Shown in pieces: positions 31,984-40,326 of a stretch of DNA of 64,000 nt. Location of the stretch: the NCBI GenBank assembly GCA_900768135.1, contig CAAGBT010000065.1:83948-147947 (forward strand), written 5' to 3'. Position 1 is the stretch's first letter. Every line of letters starts with the position of its first letter. Source of the stretch: an uncultured Oscillospiraceae bacterium. Its GTDB lineage: Bacteria > Bacillota > Clostridia > Oscillospirales > Oscillospiraceae. Both the position numbers and the translations under genes were made by a program. The notes under the pieces are model-generated. The model was given only the letters and a program-made list of their open reading frames with translations. It had not been told where the DNA came from and did no database searches.

Positions 31984-34383
31984 TCAGCGCAGCACCGCGC
32001 CGCACTCGCTCTCCAGCGCCGCAAGGATGGACTGCACGTCCGCGTCTGCCTCTTCGCCGGTGAGACTCCGGTCGTCGGCGCGCAGAACAAGGCTGAACGC
32101 CACGCTCTTTTTGCCCTCAGCAATGCCCGGTCCGCGGTAAATATCGAACAGCGTCACATCCTTGAGCAGGCCCTTTGCGCCGCGGCGGATGCTCTCCTCC
32201 AGCGCGCCGACCGTCACGTCCTCGCTGCACACAACGGCGATATCGCGCGTGACGGCGGGGAACTTCGGCAGCGGCTGATAAACGGGGATGCCGCCGCGCT
32301 TTTCATACATGGCGTCAAAGCTCAGCTCTGCGGCATAGATCTCCGCGTCTACGCCGTAATTGGCCGCAACGAGCGGGTGGATCTGGCCAAACACGCCGAG
32401 ATACGTCTCGCCCGCGTACACCTTCGCGCAGCGGCCGGGATGGTAAGAATCGTTGCCGGTGCAGGCGACGTACCTGACGTCCGTGATGCGCAGCTCGTGC
32501 AGCAGCGTCTCGATGCCGCCCTTGAAGGAGAAGAAGTCCACGCCGTCGCCGTAAGCGCCAAGGGAGAGGTACTTCGGCTCGTCGGCCAAGCCGTCCTCGC
32601 GCGGCAGGTAGATCTTGTCAAGCTCGTACAGCCGCGCGGACTTGTTGCGGTAGCTGAAGTTGCGCGCTACGATCTCCAGCATGCTCGGCAGAATGGTCGT
32701 GCGCATGATGGAGGTATCCTCGCCCAGCGGGTTGAGGATCTTCAGGGAATTGCGCAGCGGGGAGTCCTTCGGCATACGGATCTTGTCATAATACGTCGGG
32801 CTGATGAACGAATAGGTGATAATCTCGTCGTAGCCCAGCGCGCGCACCGCGCCGCCGATGGCGCGGTCGAAGCGCTGCTGCTCGGAAAAGCCGCCGCGCG
32901 TGGTCTCGCCGCGCATGAGCGTGCAGGGGATATTATTGTAGCCGTAGAAGCGCGCGACCTCCTCGGCAATGTCGCTGTAATGCTCAACGTCGCCGCGCCA
33001 GGACGGCACATAGATATCGTCGCCGTTGAGGATAAAGCCGAGCGAGACAAGGATCTCCCGCATGGTCTTTTCCGGAAGGTCCGTGCCGAGCAGAGCGTTG
33101 ATCCTGTCCGGCTCAAGCCTGACGACCGTGGGGGCCTTTTCCTTTGCCACCACGTCCATCACGCCGTCCACGACCTCGCCGCAGCCAAGCTGCTCCACCA
33201 GCTCGCAGGCGCGTTCAACGGCCTTGATGGTGTTCATCATGTCAAGGCCCTTTTCATAGCGGGACGAGGCGTCGGTGCGCATACCGAGAGCGCTGGCGGT
33301 GCGGCGCACGGAGACGCCGTTGAAGTTTGCAGACTCAAACAGCACCATGGCCGTGTCGCCCACGATCTCGCTGTTCGCGCCGCCCATAACGCCCGCAACG
33401 CACACGGGCTTATGCTCGTCGCAGATGCAGAGCATATTCGGCGTAAGCTTGCGCTCGTTGCCGTCCAGCGTCTGGATCGTCTCGCCCTCGCGCGCGGTGC
33501 GCACGATGATATGGCCGCCCTCAACGCAGCTGAAGTCGAACGCGTGCATCGGCTGGCCGTATTCGAGCATGACGTAGTTTGTGATATCAACGATGTTGTT
33601 GATGGGGCGCACGCCGCTGTTGCGAAGGCGCTCGCGCATCCAAAGCGGAGAGGGCGCGATCTTCACGTTTTTTACCATGCGCGCGGTGTAGCGCGGGCAG
33701 AGGTCGCCGTCCTCAATGTCGATATCGACCAGCTCCGCGATGCTGCCGCCGCAGCCGTGCGGCTCGGGCGTGTGCAGCTTGAGCGGGCGCTTAAATGTCG
33801 CGCTCGCCTCGCGCGCAAGGCCGATGACGGAGAGGCAGTCGGGGCGGTTCGGTGTGATCTCAAACTCAACGATGGAATCGTCCGTGCCGATGAGGCGGTT
33901 GATATCGTCGCCGGGCATCGGGTGCATCGCCATGATGTCAGGATCGGAGTTCAGGATGAACAGGCCGTCGGCATAGCTGTGCGGCCAGTCGTGTTCGGTC
34001 ATGCCCAGCTCCTTATAGGAGCAGCACATTCCGTTCGACACCACGCCGCGCAGCTTGCCCTTCTCGATCTTCACGCCGCCGGGCAGCGTGGACTTGTGCA
34101 GCGCGCAGACGACCAGGTCGCCGACCTTCTGGTTCTGTGCGCCGGTAACGATCTGCAGCGGCTCCGCGCCGCCCACATCGATCTGGCAGACCCACATATG
34201 GTCGGAATTTTCGTGGCGCACCATCTCAACGATCTTTCCTACAACAACGTTGCGGATCTCGTCGCTCCTGCGTTCGATCGTCTCGACCTTCGAGCCGGAG
34301 AGCGTCATTTCGTCGTTGAACTGCTTATCGCTGATATCCTTCAGGTCAACAAATTCGTTGAGCCAATTACGGGATAGGATCAT
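31984..34383 (-). CDS. pheT: Phenylalanine-tRNA ligase beta subunit
   Basis: 799 residues. Order: N-terminal B1, tRNA-binding OB domain (~40-150: VVVGKIVEMVRHENSDHMWVCQ), B3/B4 editing region with PRYTARMVKN, B5 domain (YGYNNIP... near 490), catalytic-like core and the C-terminal ferredoxin-like anticodon-binding domain (KFPAVTRDIAVVCSEDV..., FDIYRGPGI). Joins PheS in an alpha2beta2 enzyme that charges tRNA-Phe. TTAGGAGG is correctly placed. Same transcript as pheS, under the T-box. Confidence 0.97.
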   Translation of the reverse strand: MILSRNWLNEFVDLKDISDKQFNDEMTLSGSKVETIERRSDEIRNVVVGKIVEMVRHENSDHMWVCQIDVGGAEPLQIVTGAQNQKVGDLVVCALHKSTLPGGVKIEKGKLRGVVSNGMCCSYKELGMTEHDWPHSYADGLFILNSDPDIMAMHPMPGDDINRLIGTDDSIVEFEITPNRPDCLSVIGLAREASATFKRPLKLHTPEPHGCGGSIAELVDIDIEDGDLCPRYTARMVKNVKIAPSPLWMRERLRNSGVRPINNIVDITNYVMLEYGQPMHAFDFSCVEGGHIIVRTAREGETIQTLDGNERKLTPNMLCICDEHKPVCVAGVMGGANSEIVGDTAMVLFESANFNGVSVRRTASALGMRTDASSRYEKGLDMMNTIKAVERACELVEQLGCGEVVDGVMDVVAKEKAPTVVRLEPDRINALLGTDLPEKTMREILVSLGFILNGDDIYVPSWRGDVEHYSDIAEEVARFYGYNNIPCTLMRGETTRGGFSEQQRFDRAIGGAVRALGYDEIITYSFISPTYYDKIRMPKDSPLRNSLKILNPLGEDTSIMRTTILPSMLEIVARNFSYRNKSARLYELDKIYLPREDGLADEPKYLSLGAYGDGVDFFSFKGGIETLLHELRITDVRYVACTGNDSYHPGRCAKVYAGETYLGVFGQIHPLVAANYGVDAEIYAAELSFDAMYEKRGGIPVYQPLPKFPAVTRDIAVVCSEDVTVGALEESIRRGAKGLLKDVTLFDIYRGPGIAEGKKSVAFSLVLRADDRSLTGEEADADVQSILAALESECGAVLR

Positions 34384-34417
34384 ATCGGTATCCTCCTAAG
34401 AAGTAACAATCAAATTT

Positions 34418-34537
34418 TGCTATCTGCGGCGGCGCGAGCGCCGCAGATAGCACCGCTCAGGGTGCAGGCGCGCGCAAAGCGAGTGCGGCGGCGCGGCGCC
34501 CTGCGAAGGAGTTGCAGAAAGCGGCGGGCCGCTTTCG
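34418..34537 (-). repeat. Palindromic hairpins between pheS and pheT
   Basis: Two perfect hairpins: TGCTATCTGCGGCG with CGCCGCAGATAGCA (34418-34452) and GAAAGCGG-cggg-CCGCTTTC (34518-34537), with GC-rich sequence between. Neither has a T-run on the transcribed strand. The unusually long pheS-pheT gap (163 bases) is made up almost entirely of these; they resemble repetitive extragenic palindromes or processing sites. Confidence 0.6.
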
Positions 34538-34546
34538 CAAGGAATA

Positions 34547-35572
34547 CTAAAACTGCTCCAGGAAGCGGACGTCGTTTTCGAAGATCAGGCGCAGGTCGCT
34601 GATCTTGAAGTGACCGAGCGCCAGACGCTCAAGTCCCATGCCGAACGCCCAGCCGGAATAGACCGTAGCGTCGATGCCGCAGCCCTCGAGAACCTTCGGG
34701 TGGATCATGCCGGCGCCCAGCACCTCGATCCAGCCCTCGCCCTTGCAGGTGGGGCAGCCCGCGCCGTGGCACTTGTGGCACTGGATATCCATCTCGCAGC
34801 TCGGCTCGGTGAACGGGAAATGATGGGGGCGGAAGCGCGTGACCGTGTGCTCGCCGTAAAGCTGGCGCACCACCTCGTTGAGCGTTCCCTTGAGGTCTGC
34901 CATCGTAATGCCCTTATCGATGGCCATGCCCTCGGTCTGGTGGAACATGGGCGAATGCGTGGCATCGACCTCGTCCTTGCGGTACACGCGGCCGGGAGCG
35001 AGAATGCGGATGGGCAGCTCGCGCGTTTCCATCGCGTGGATCTGCATCGGCGAGGTCTGCGTGCGCAGCAGGATCGAGCTGTCCTCGGTAAAGTAGAACG
35101 TGTCGCTCCACTCGCGGGCGGGATGGCCCTCCTCCACGTTGAGCTTGGTAAAATTGTACTCAGCCAGCTCCACCTCGCGGTCCTCAAGGATCTCAAAGCC
35201 CATGCCGACGAAGATGTCCTTGATCTCGTCCAGCACCTGATACATCGGATGCTTCACGCCGATCTTCTCCTGCTTGCCGGGGATGGTCACATCCACGGCC
35301 TCAGCCTTGAGCTTAAGCTCCATGGCCCTGTCGGCAAGCTCCTTCGTCTTTTCCTCAATGCCTGCCTCGAGCCTGGCGCGCACCTCGTTGGCCAGCTGCC
35401 CGATCACCGGGCGTTCCTCGGCGCTGAGCTTACCCATCTGCTTGAGAACGGCGGTCAGCTCGCCCTTCTTGCCAAGATACCGGACGCGCAGCGCCTCCAG
35501 GTCTCCGGCTCCCCCGGCGCCGGCAATGGCGTCGAGCGCGCTTTTGCGGATAGCTTCCAGTTGCTCTTTCAT
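34547..35572 (-). CDS. pheS: Phenylalanine-tRNA ligase alpha subunit
   Basis: 341 residues: an N-terminal coiled coil (ALRVRYLGKKGELTAVLKQMGKL), then class II catalytic motifs HPMYQVLDEIKDIFVGMGFE, RTQTSPMQIHAM, FRPHHFPFTEPSCEMD and the final GWAFGMGLERLAL. A CHKCHGAGCPTCKGEGW Cys cluster is present as in many Firmicute PheS. AAAGGAG lies 8 bases before ATG 35572; the frame continues upstream only into the T-box leader. Confidence 0.97.
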   Translation of the reverse strand: MKEQLEAIRKSALDAIAGAGGAGDLEALRVRYLGKKGELTAVLKQMGKLSAEERPVIGQLANEVRARLEAGIEEKTKELADRAMELKLKAEAVDVTIPGKQEKIGVKHPMYQVLDEIKDIFVGMGFEILEDREVELAEYNFTKLNVEEGHPAREWSDTFYFTEDSSILLRTQTSPMQIHAMETRELPIRILAPGRVYRKDEVDATHSPMFHQTEGMAIDKGITMADLKGTLNEVVRQLYGEHTVTRFRPHHFPFTEPSCEMDIQCHKCHGAGCPTCKGEGWIEVLGAGMIHPKVLEGCGIDATVYSGWAFGMGLERLALGHFKISDLRLIFENDVRFLEQF

Positions 35573-35604
35573 ATCGTTTCTCCTTTGCGGATCAAAATTT
35601 GTGG

Positions 35605-35862
35605 GATCTCTGCCGCCGGACGGCAAAAAAATAAACCTCTCTCCCGAAGCTCGGGACGAAAGGCTTCTTCCGCGGTACCACCCAATGTTCGCGCCGGAAC
35701 GGCGCGCGCTTGCTCCCTGTAACGGAGGATCCCCGTCCGCGCATTTCCTCGCGGCTGCTCCAGAGCGAACCAAGCGGCATCCCACAGACCGGCTTCCAGC
35801 CGACGGCCGGTCCTCTCTTGCCGGGACTGACCCGCTATTTTCTCCTTCAGCGCATTTTACTG
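35605..35862 (-). promoter_or_regulatory. T-box leader of pheST
   Basis: The minus strand carries the T-box signature GGTGGTACCGCGG (35682-35670), preceded by a Stem I with the AGAGGA-like and GCTGGAAGCCGG elements, and followed by a terminator: AGCCTTTCGTCCCGA / TCGGGAGAGAGGTTT with ATTTTTTT. The likely specifier is TTC (Phe) within CTTGGTTCGCTC (35769-35767), matching the downstream genes. Uncharged tRNA-Phe would stabilise the antiterminator. Confidence 0.92.
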
Positions 35863-35869
35863 AAAAATA

Positions 35870-35898
35870 TTTATATCACAGGAAAAAGGAAGTTGCAA
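35870..35898 (-). promoter_or_regulatory. pheST promoter (leftward)
   Basis: Minus strand TTGCAA (35898-35893), 17-base spacer, TATAAA (35875-35870), just upstream of the T-box. Confidence 0.8.
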
Positions 35899-35921
35899 GA
35901 GGAAATTTGGGGTGATACAAT
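35893..35921 (+). promoter_or_regulatory. PAP2 gene promoter (rightward), sharing the -35 box
   Basis: TTGCAA (35893-35898), 17-base spacer, TACAAT (35916-35921). TTGCAA is its own reverse complement and is also the -35 of the leftward pheST promoter. Confidence 0.72.
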
Positions 35922-35954
35922 GAAAAAACCGCAACACAAAGGAGGGAACTGCCC

Positions 35955-36917
35955 ATGTCAGGTTTTATGGCGCTCAACCTCGATTTTCTTCGCGCGCTCG
36001 CCGCTGTCCGCACGCCCCTGCTCAACGGCATTATGGCGGCGGTAACGCACCTTGGCGAGGAAACGTTTTTCATGCTGCTTGCGCTGCTGTTCCTCTGGTG
36101 CATCGATAAGCGCCGCGGCTATTATCTGCTGCTTGTCGGCTTTACCGGCACCATTCTCAACCAGATGCTCAAGATCACATTCTGCATTCCGCGCCCCTGG
36201 GTGCTGGACCCCAGCTTTTCGATCGTGGAAGCCGCACGCGCGCAGGCGACGGGTTTTTCCTTTCCAAGCGGCCACACGCAAAACGCCGTGGGAACGTTCG
36301 GCGGCATTGCGTACACAACGAAGCGCCGTTCCGTGCGGATCGTCTGCATTATCCTTGCGCTGCTCATCGCTTTTTCGCGGCTGTATCTCGGCGTACACAC
36401 ACCGCTCGACGTGGGCGTATCGCTGCTTGCGGCGGCGGCGCTCGTATTTGCGCTTGCGCCCGTGCCGGAGGAGGCAAAACGCCGGTCGAATTATCTGCTG
36501 CACGTCTGGATGCTGATGCTCCTGCCCGCGCTTATTTTCCTGCTCTACGCCCTCCACGTCCGCTCGGGGGCCTCCGGCGACCTGACAAATTTCAATTCCG
36601 CCGTTAAAAACGCATGGTGTATGCTCGGCGGCGTTGCCGGCATTATCCTGACGATCTTTCTTGACGAACGCTTTCTTCGCTTTGAGACGCAGGCCGTCTG
36701 GTGGGCGCAGCTGATCAAGCTTACGGCGGGACTCGGGCTGGTCGTGGCGGTCCGCGCAGGACTCAAAGCGCCGCTTTACGCGCTGCTCGGGCAGGGCAGC
36801 GGCCCGGCCGACGGCATCCGGTATTTCTGCATGGTCCTTGCGGCAGGCGTTCTCTGGCCGCTGTCGTTCCACTTTTTCTCCACCCTTGGGCATGGCAAAG
36901 GCCGTGCTTTACATTAA
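35955..36917 (+). CDS. PAP2-family membrane phosphatase
   Basis: 320 residues with about seven membrane segments. PAP2 motifs: C1 KITFCIPRP (73-81), C2 PSGHTQN (104-110) and C3 SRLYLGVHTPLDV (141-153); the C1 Lys, C2 His and C3 His form the phosphatase site. A C-terminal half of further membrane helices is longer than in minimal undecaprenyl-PP phosphatases, so the substrate may be undecaprenyl pyrophosphate or another lipid phosphate. AAAGGAGGGAA lies 8 bases before the ATG. Confidence 0.9.
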   Translation: MSGFMALNLDFLRALAAVRTPLLNGIMAAVTHLGEETFFMLLALLFLWCIDKRRGYYLLLVGFTGTILNQMLKITFCIPRPWVLDPSFSIVEAARAQATGFSFPSGHTQNAVGTFGGIAYTTKRRSVRIVCIILALLIAFSRLYLGVHTPLDVGVSLLAAAALVFALAPVPEEAKRRSNYLLHVWMLMLLPALIFLLYALHVRSGASGDLTNFNSAVKNAWCMLGGVAGIILTIFLDERFLRFETQAVWWAQLIKLTAGLGLVVAVRAGLKAPLYALLGQGSGPADGIRYFCMVLAAGVLWPLSFHFFSTLGHGKGRALH

Positions 36918-36935
36918 GAAAAAATGTGATATACT
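36908..36935 (+). promoter_or_regulatory. Promoter of the PspC gene
   Basis: TTTACA (36908-36913), 16-base spacer, TATACT (36930-36935), overlapping the end of the PAP2 gene. Confidence 0.65.
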
Positions 36936-37005
36936 GTTTTCACCGGCAATTCCCGGCAGAAAAAACCGCGCTGCGGCGCGAACGGATAAAGGAGTTACAG
37001 CAACT

Positions 37006-37203
37006 ATGGACGGAAAGAAACTTTGCAAATCCCGCAATAACAAGAAGGTCTGCGGCGTATGCGCCGGCTTCGCCGACTATTTCGGCATCGACCCCACGAT
37101 TGTGCGCGTGCTGTGGGCGATCCTCGCGTTTGTCTACGGCAGCGGCATCCTCGCCTACTTCATCTGCGCGCTCATCATGCCCGAGGGCGACACCTCCTGC
37201 TGA
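37006..37203 (+). CDS. PspC-domain small membrane protein
   Basis: 65 residues: KKLCKSRNNKKVCGVCAGFADYFGIDPTIVRVLW then a membrane helix ILAFVYGSGILAYFICALIMP. This is a stand-alone PspC domain; in proteobacteria PspC senses envelope stress, in Firmicutes the stand-alone forms are of uncertain role. AAAGGAG lies 11 bases upstream. Confidence 0.9.
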   Translation: MDGKKLCKSRNNKKVCGVCAGFADYFGIDPTIVRVLWAILAFVYGSGILAYFICALIMPEGDTSC

Positions 37204-37208
37204 ACCGC

Positions 37209-37236
37209 TTGACAATTCCTGCAAAACCGATATACT
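37209..37236 (+). promoter_or_regulatory. Promoter of the phosphoribosyltransferase gene
   Basis: TTGACA (37209-37214), 16-base spacer, TATACT (37231-37236). Confidence 0.75.
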
Positions 37237-37298
37237 GATTCTGTTTGCCGCCGGTGCGGCGAAACAATCAGAAGTAAAAGCGAAGGGAGCCTCCTGTT

Positions 37299-37859
37299 AT
37301 GGCAACTTACTCGATGCACATCGCGGGTCTTGACCGCGACCTCCCCATCTGCAAGGTGACAGACGACCTTTACATCGGCGCGTTTATCATGTTCGGCGAT
37401 GCGGAGCTGACTACCCGCTGCGCCGGCGAGCTGCTGAAGCTTGCTGCGGATGTTGATTACGACTATATGCTCACCGCCGAGGCCAAAAGCATCCCCCTCA
37501 TCCACGAAATGGCGCGCCAGAGCGGCGCAAAGAAATATTTCATTGCGCGCAAAGGCCCCAAGGTCTACATGCCCGCCCCCATCTCCGTGGAGGACAAGTC
37601 CATCACCACGGTCGCCCAGCAGCGGCTCTACCTCGGCTCCGACGATGCCGCCGTCATCTGCGGGAAGAAGATCCTGCTCGTCGATGATGTCATCTCCACG
37701 GGCGGGTCTCTTAAGGCAATGGAAGCGCTCGTTGAGAAGGCGGGCGGCACGGTCACGGGCCGCATGGCTGTTCTTGCCGAGGGCGGCGCAGCGGATCGCA
37801 AGGACATCCTGTTTTTGGAAAAGCTGCCGGTATTCAACGCCGACGGCACCGTCAGGTAA
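37299..37859 (+). CDS. Phosphoribosyltransferase family protein (adenine PRTase-like)
   Basis: 186 residues with a type I PRTase core: the PRPP-binding motif ILLVDDVISTGGS at 125-137 (two acidic residues, then the T-G-G-S loop), MLTAEAKSIPLIHEMARQSG resembling the APRT flexible loop region, and KGPKVYMP. Adenine or xanthine/guanine salvage is the likely role, but substrate cannot be fixed. Monocistronic, with its own promoter and a terminator. A purine-type NCS2 permease lies 6 kb away. Confidence 0.82.
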   Translation: MATYSMHIAGLDRDLPICKVTDDLYIGAFIMFGDAELTTRCAGELLKLAADVDYDYMLTAEAKSIPLIHEMARQSGAKKYFIARKGPKVYMPAPISVEDKSITTVAQQRLYLGSDDAAVICGKKILLVDDVISTGGSLKAMEALVEKAGGTVTGRMAVLAEGGAADRKDILFLEKLPVFNADGTVR

Positions 37860-37927
37860 GAGAATCAAAAGTTGGATTTATTATTATATAAAGCAGCAGG
37901 ATTTTCCCGCCGTTTTATACAATGGAA

Positions 37928-37968
37928 GAAGCGCTTCCTCCACCGGTGGAGGAAGCGCTTCTTTTTTT
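37928..37968 (+). terminator. Strong palindromic terminator
   Basis: A perfect 34-base palindrome with half-site GAAGCGCTTCCTCCACC, followed by TTTTTTT. It can serve only the rightward PRTase gene; the leftward ABC gene ends close by at 37993. Confidence 0.9.
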
Positions 37969-37992
37969 ATAATCTGCGGGTACAGCGCCCTC

Positions 37993-39588
37993 TCACAGCG
38001 CGGCAAAGCGCGCCGCGCCCTTCGTCTTCAGCCAGTGATACAGCGCGGCTGCGGCCGCCAGCGTTGCAAGCGCAAAAAGCGCCAGATAAGCGGACGCGCC
38101 GAGCTTCCAGCCCTGCCAGAGATACAGTCCCGCAAGCACGAGCGCATAGGCCCAGCCGCCGAACATTGCGATCATCACCGCAAGGCTCTGCTTAATGGGC
38201 GCCAACTCGCTCGTCCAGGTAAAATTCGCCCGCTTCACGCCCATTGTCAGCCCCAGGCAGGTGGAAAACGCCATATAGGCCAGCGCCGTGACCGCCGCAA
38301 GCGCCAGCGCGGGCGTTACAGGCAGGATGACCGCCATGCAGACAAGCGGCACGAGCGCGGGGACCACTGTAAGGACAAGCTGCAGCTGGAGCTTGGCGCG
38401 CAGCACCTGCCAGAGCGCAACGGGCAGCGACTGCGCAAGCCACAGGGACTTGCCCTCAAGCGAAACAGACGGCGTCGCCATGTCGTTCATCGATGCAATG
38501 GTGCAGACGCCCGTGCAGAGCAGCACCTCTGCGCAGCCGCCGCGCGCGCCGAAAACCATGTTCACAACCGATACAGCCTCCGCGCCCTTCCACAACAGCA
38601 CAACGCCCATGATGGGCAGCATCAGGATGCCGAGGCCGCAGTTGAGCATATAGAGCGGGCTGGCGGTAAAGCGTGCAAGCTCCTTGCCGAGCAGCGCTGC
38701 GGAAACGCTGCGGCGCTCTGTGCGCTTCTCGCGGTAGACGGCGCGGGCCGTATGGCCCGTAGAGGTCACGACCTTTAAAAAGCTCTTTGCAAGCAGATAC
38801 CACATCAGCGCGAAGAGTACCAGCACCACCAGCGAAACCAGCAGCATCGCCATGCCGTCGCCCTCGCCCACGCGGCCGAAGAGATAAACGGGATAGGCGC
38901 TCGCCTCGACCTGCTCACCGAGCGTAACGGCGTTGAGTAGCAGCGCGTTGATCAGATCGCTCGCGCGGAAGCAGACGAAGTAGTAAAGACCGACGCCTAT
39001 GAGCGAAACAATAACCGTGATAATACCCTTATGCCGCAGCTTAAGGCTGAGCTGCGCGATAATCCAGCCAAGCGCACAGGAAAGCACCAGCACAAATACG
39101 GAGATCAGAACCGTCAGCAGCACGCCGCCAAGGATCGCCATGACGGAGGCCGACGCTACGACCCAGTAGACGATGACTGCGGGAACGATGACCACTGCGG
39201 AGTACATCAGCCCCATGAGGTAGACGGTCAGCAGCCGCGCGGCCATCAGTGTGCGTACAGGGATGGGCATGGAGAGCAGCAGATCGTTGTCCCTGGCAAG
39301 ATACAGGCCGGAAAACGTGTTGAACACGCTGCCGAACGTACCGAGAAACACTGCAAGCAGCCCCATCAGCGCAAAGTAGAGCCAGCCCACGCCAAGCCCC
39401 GTCAGCGTGCCGCAGAGCGTAACGGACAGGAATGTGAAAATACCGCCGAGCATACCGACCATCAGCAGCGCAAACATCGTGATATAACCGATGATCGCGC
39501 CGCGGGAGCGCTTTTTGTTCTTCTTTGCATCATAGAAGTAGCTGCGGTATATCTCCAGCATCTGCTTTTTAACCAGCAATTTCAGCAT
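37993..39588 (-). CDS. ABC exporter permease, large ABC-2 type
   Basis: 531 residues, about 12 hydrophobic segments in two similar halves, with cytoplasmic elbow YDAKKNKKRSRG near the start and a central loop TGHTARAVYREKRTERRS. It resembles putative ABC exporter permeases encoded after a single ATPase in Firmicutes. No substrate motif. It overlaps the ATPase gene by 7 bases, so they form one system. Confidence 0.85.
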   Translation of the reverse strand: MLKLLVKKQMLEIYRSYFYDAKKNKKRSRGAIIGYITMFALLMVGMLGGIFTFLSVTLCGTLTGLGVGWLYFALMGLLAVFLGTFGSVFNTFSGLYLARDNDLLLSMPIPVRTLMAARLLTVYLMGLMYSAVVIVPAVIVYWVVASASVMAILGGVLLTVLISVFVLVLSCALGWIIAQLSLKLRHKGIITVIVSLIGVGLYYFVCFRASDLINALLLNAVTLGEQVEASAYPVYLFGRVGEGDGMAMLLVSLVVLVLFALMWYLLAKSFLKVVTSTGHTARAVYREKRTERRSVSAALLGKELARFTASPLYMLNCGLGILMLPIMGVVLLWKGAEAVSVVNMVFGARGGCAEVLLCTGVCTIASMNDMATPSVSLEGKSLWLAQSLPVALWQVLRAKLQLQLVLTVVPALVPLVCMAVILPVTPALALAAVTALAYMAFSTCLGLTMGVKRANFTWTSELAPIKQSLAVMIAMFGGWAYALVLAGLYLWQGWKLGASAYLALFALATLAAAAALYHWLKTKGAARFAAL

Positions 39589-40295
39589 TGCTCTCCCTCC
39601 AGCTCAAGGAAGACCTCTTCCAGCGAATCGTCACCCTTGACCTCCTCCATAGTACCCGAGCGAATAAGCCGGCCTGCCTTGATGATGGCGACCTTGTCGC
39701 AGAGCTTTTCCGCGACCTCGAGAACATGCGTGGAGAAAAAGATCGCGCCGCCCTGATCGCACACCTCGCGCATCATACCCTTGAGGATATGCGCCGCCTT
39801 CGGGTCAAGGCCGACAAAGGGTTCGTCCATCAGGATGAGCTTCGGCTGATGGATCCACGCGGCGATGATGGCCAGCTTCTGCTTCATGCCGTGGGAATAG
39901 GCGGCGATCGGCTGGGCAAGGTCGCCCGTCAGCTCAAAGAGATCGGCATACCGGCGGATGCGCTCCTGCCGCTCCTGCGCGCCCACGCTGAAAATATCGG
40001 CGATGAAATTCAGATACTTGATGCCGGTCATGAAATCATAGAGATCCGGGTTGTCCGGGATATAGGCAAGCATCCGCTTGCAGGCCAGCGGCTCTGTTTG
40101 GATCGAGTGTCCGCCGATGCGGATCTCGCCGGAGTCGAACTGCTGGATACCGACAACGGACTTGAGCGTGGTGGTCTTGCCCGCTCCGTTGTGGCCGATA
40201 AAGCCATAGATCTCGCCCGGGGCGATATGGAGCGACAAATCGTCCACTGCCTTCTTCCCGCCGAAGGTCTTGGTCAGGTGTTCAATGTAAAGCAT
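39582..40295 (-). CDS. ABC transporter ATP-binding protein, exporter type
   Basis: 237 residues: Walker A GHNGAGKTT at 34-42, a signature variant SHGMKQKLA, Walker B LILMDEPFVGLD and the H-loop STHVLE. Pairs with the 531-residue permease directly downstream. AAGGAGAG precedes the ATG. Confidence 0.93.
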   Translation of the reverse strand: MLYIEHLTKTFGGKKAVDDLSLHIAPGEIYGFIGHNGAGKTTTLKSVVGIQQFDSGEIRIGGHSIQTEPLACKRMLAYIPDNPDLYDFMTGIKYLNFIADIFSVGAQERQERIRRYADLFELTGDLAQPIAAYSHGMKQKLAIIAAWIHQPKLILMDEPFVGLDPKAAHILKGMMREVCDQGGAIFFSTHVLEVAEKLCDKVAIIKAGRLIRSGTMEEVKGDDSLEEVFLELEGEQC

Positions 40296-40326
40296 AATTC
40301 TTCTCTCCTTCTATTTCTCTTTCTGT

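Noticed and set aside
31612..34377. A 921-codon plus-strand open frame
   Set aside because: It lies wholly antisense to pheT/ireB, whose proteins are unmistakable; in GC-rich genes long antisense frames are common.
36541..37298. CRISPR array or phage remnant in the chromosomal part
   Set aside because: No regularly spaced repeats or phage genes were seen right of base 20,040.
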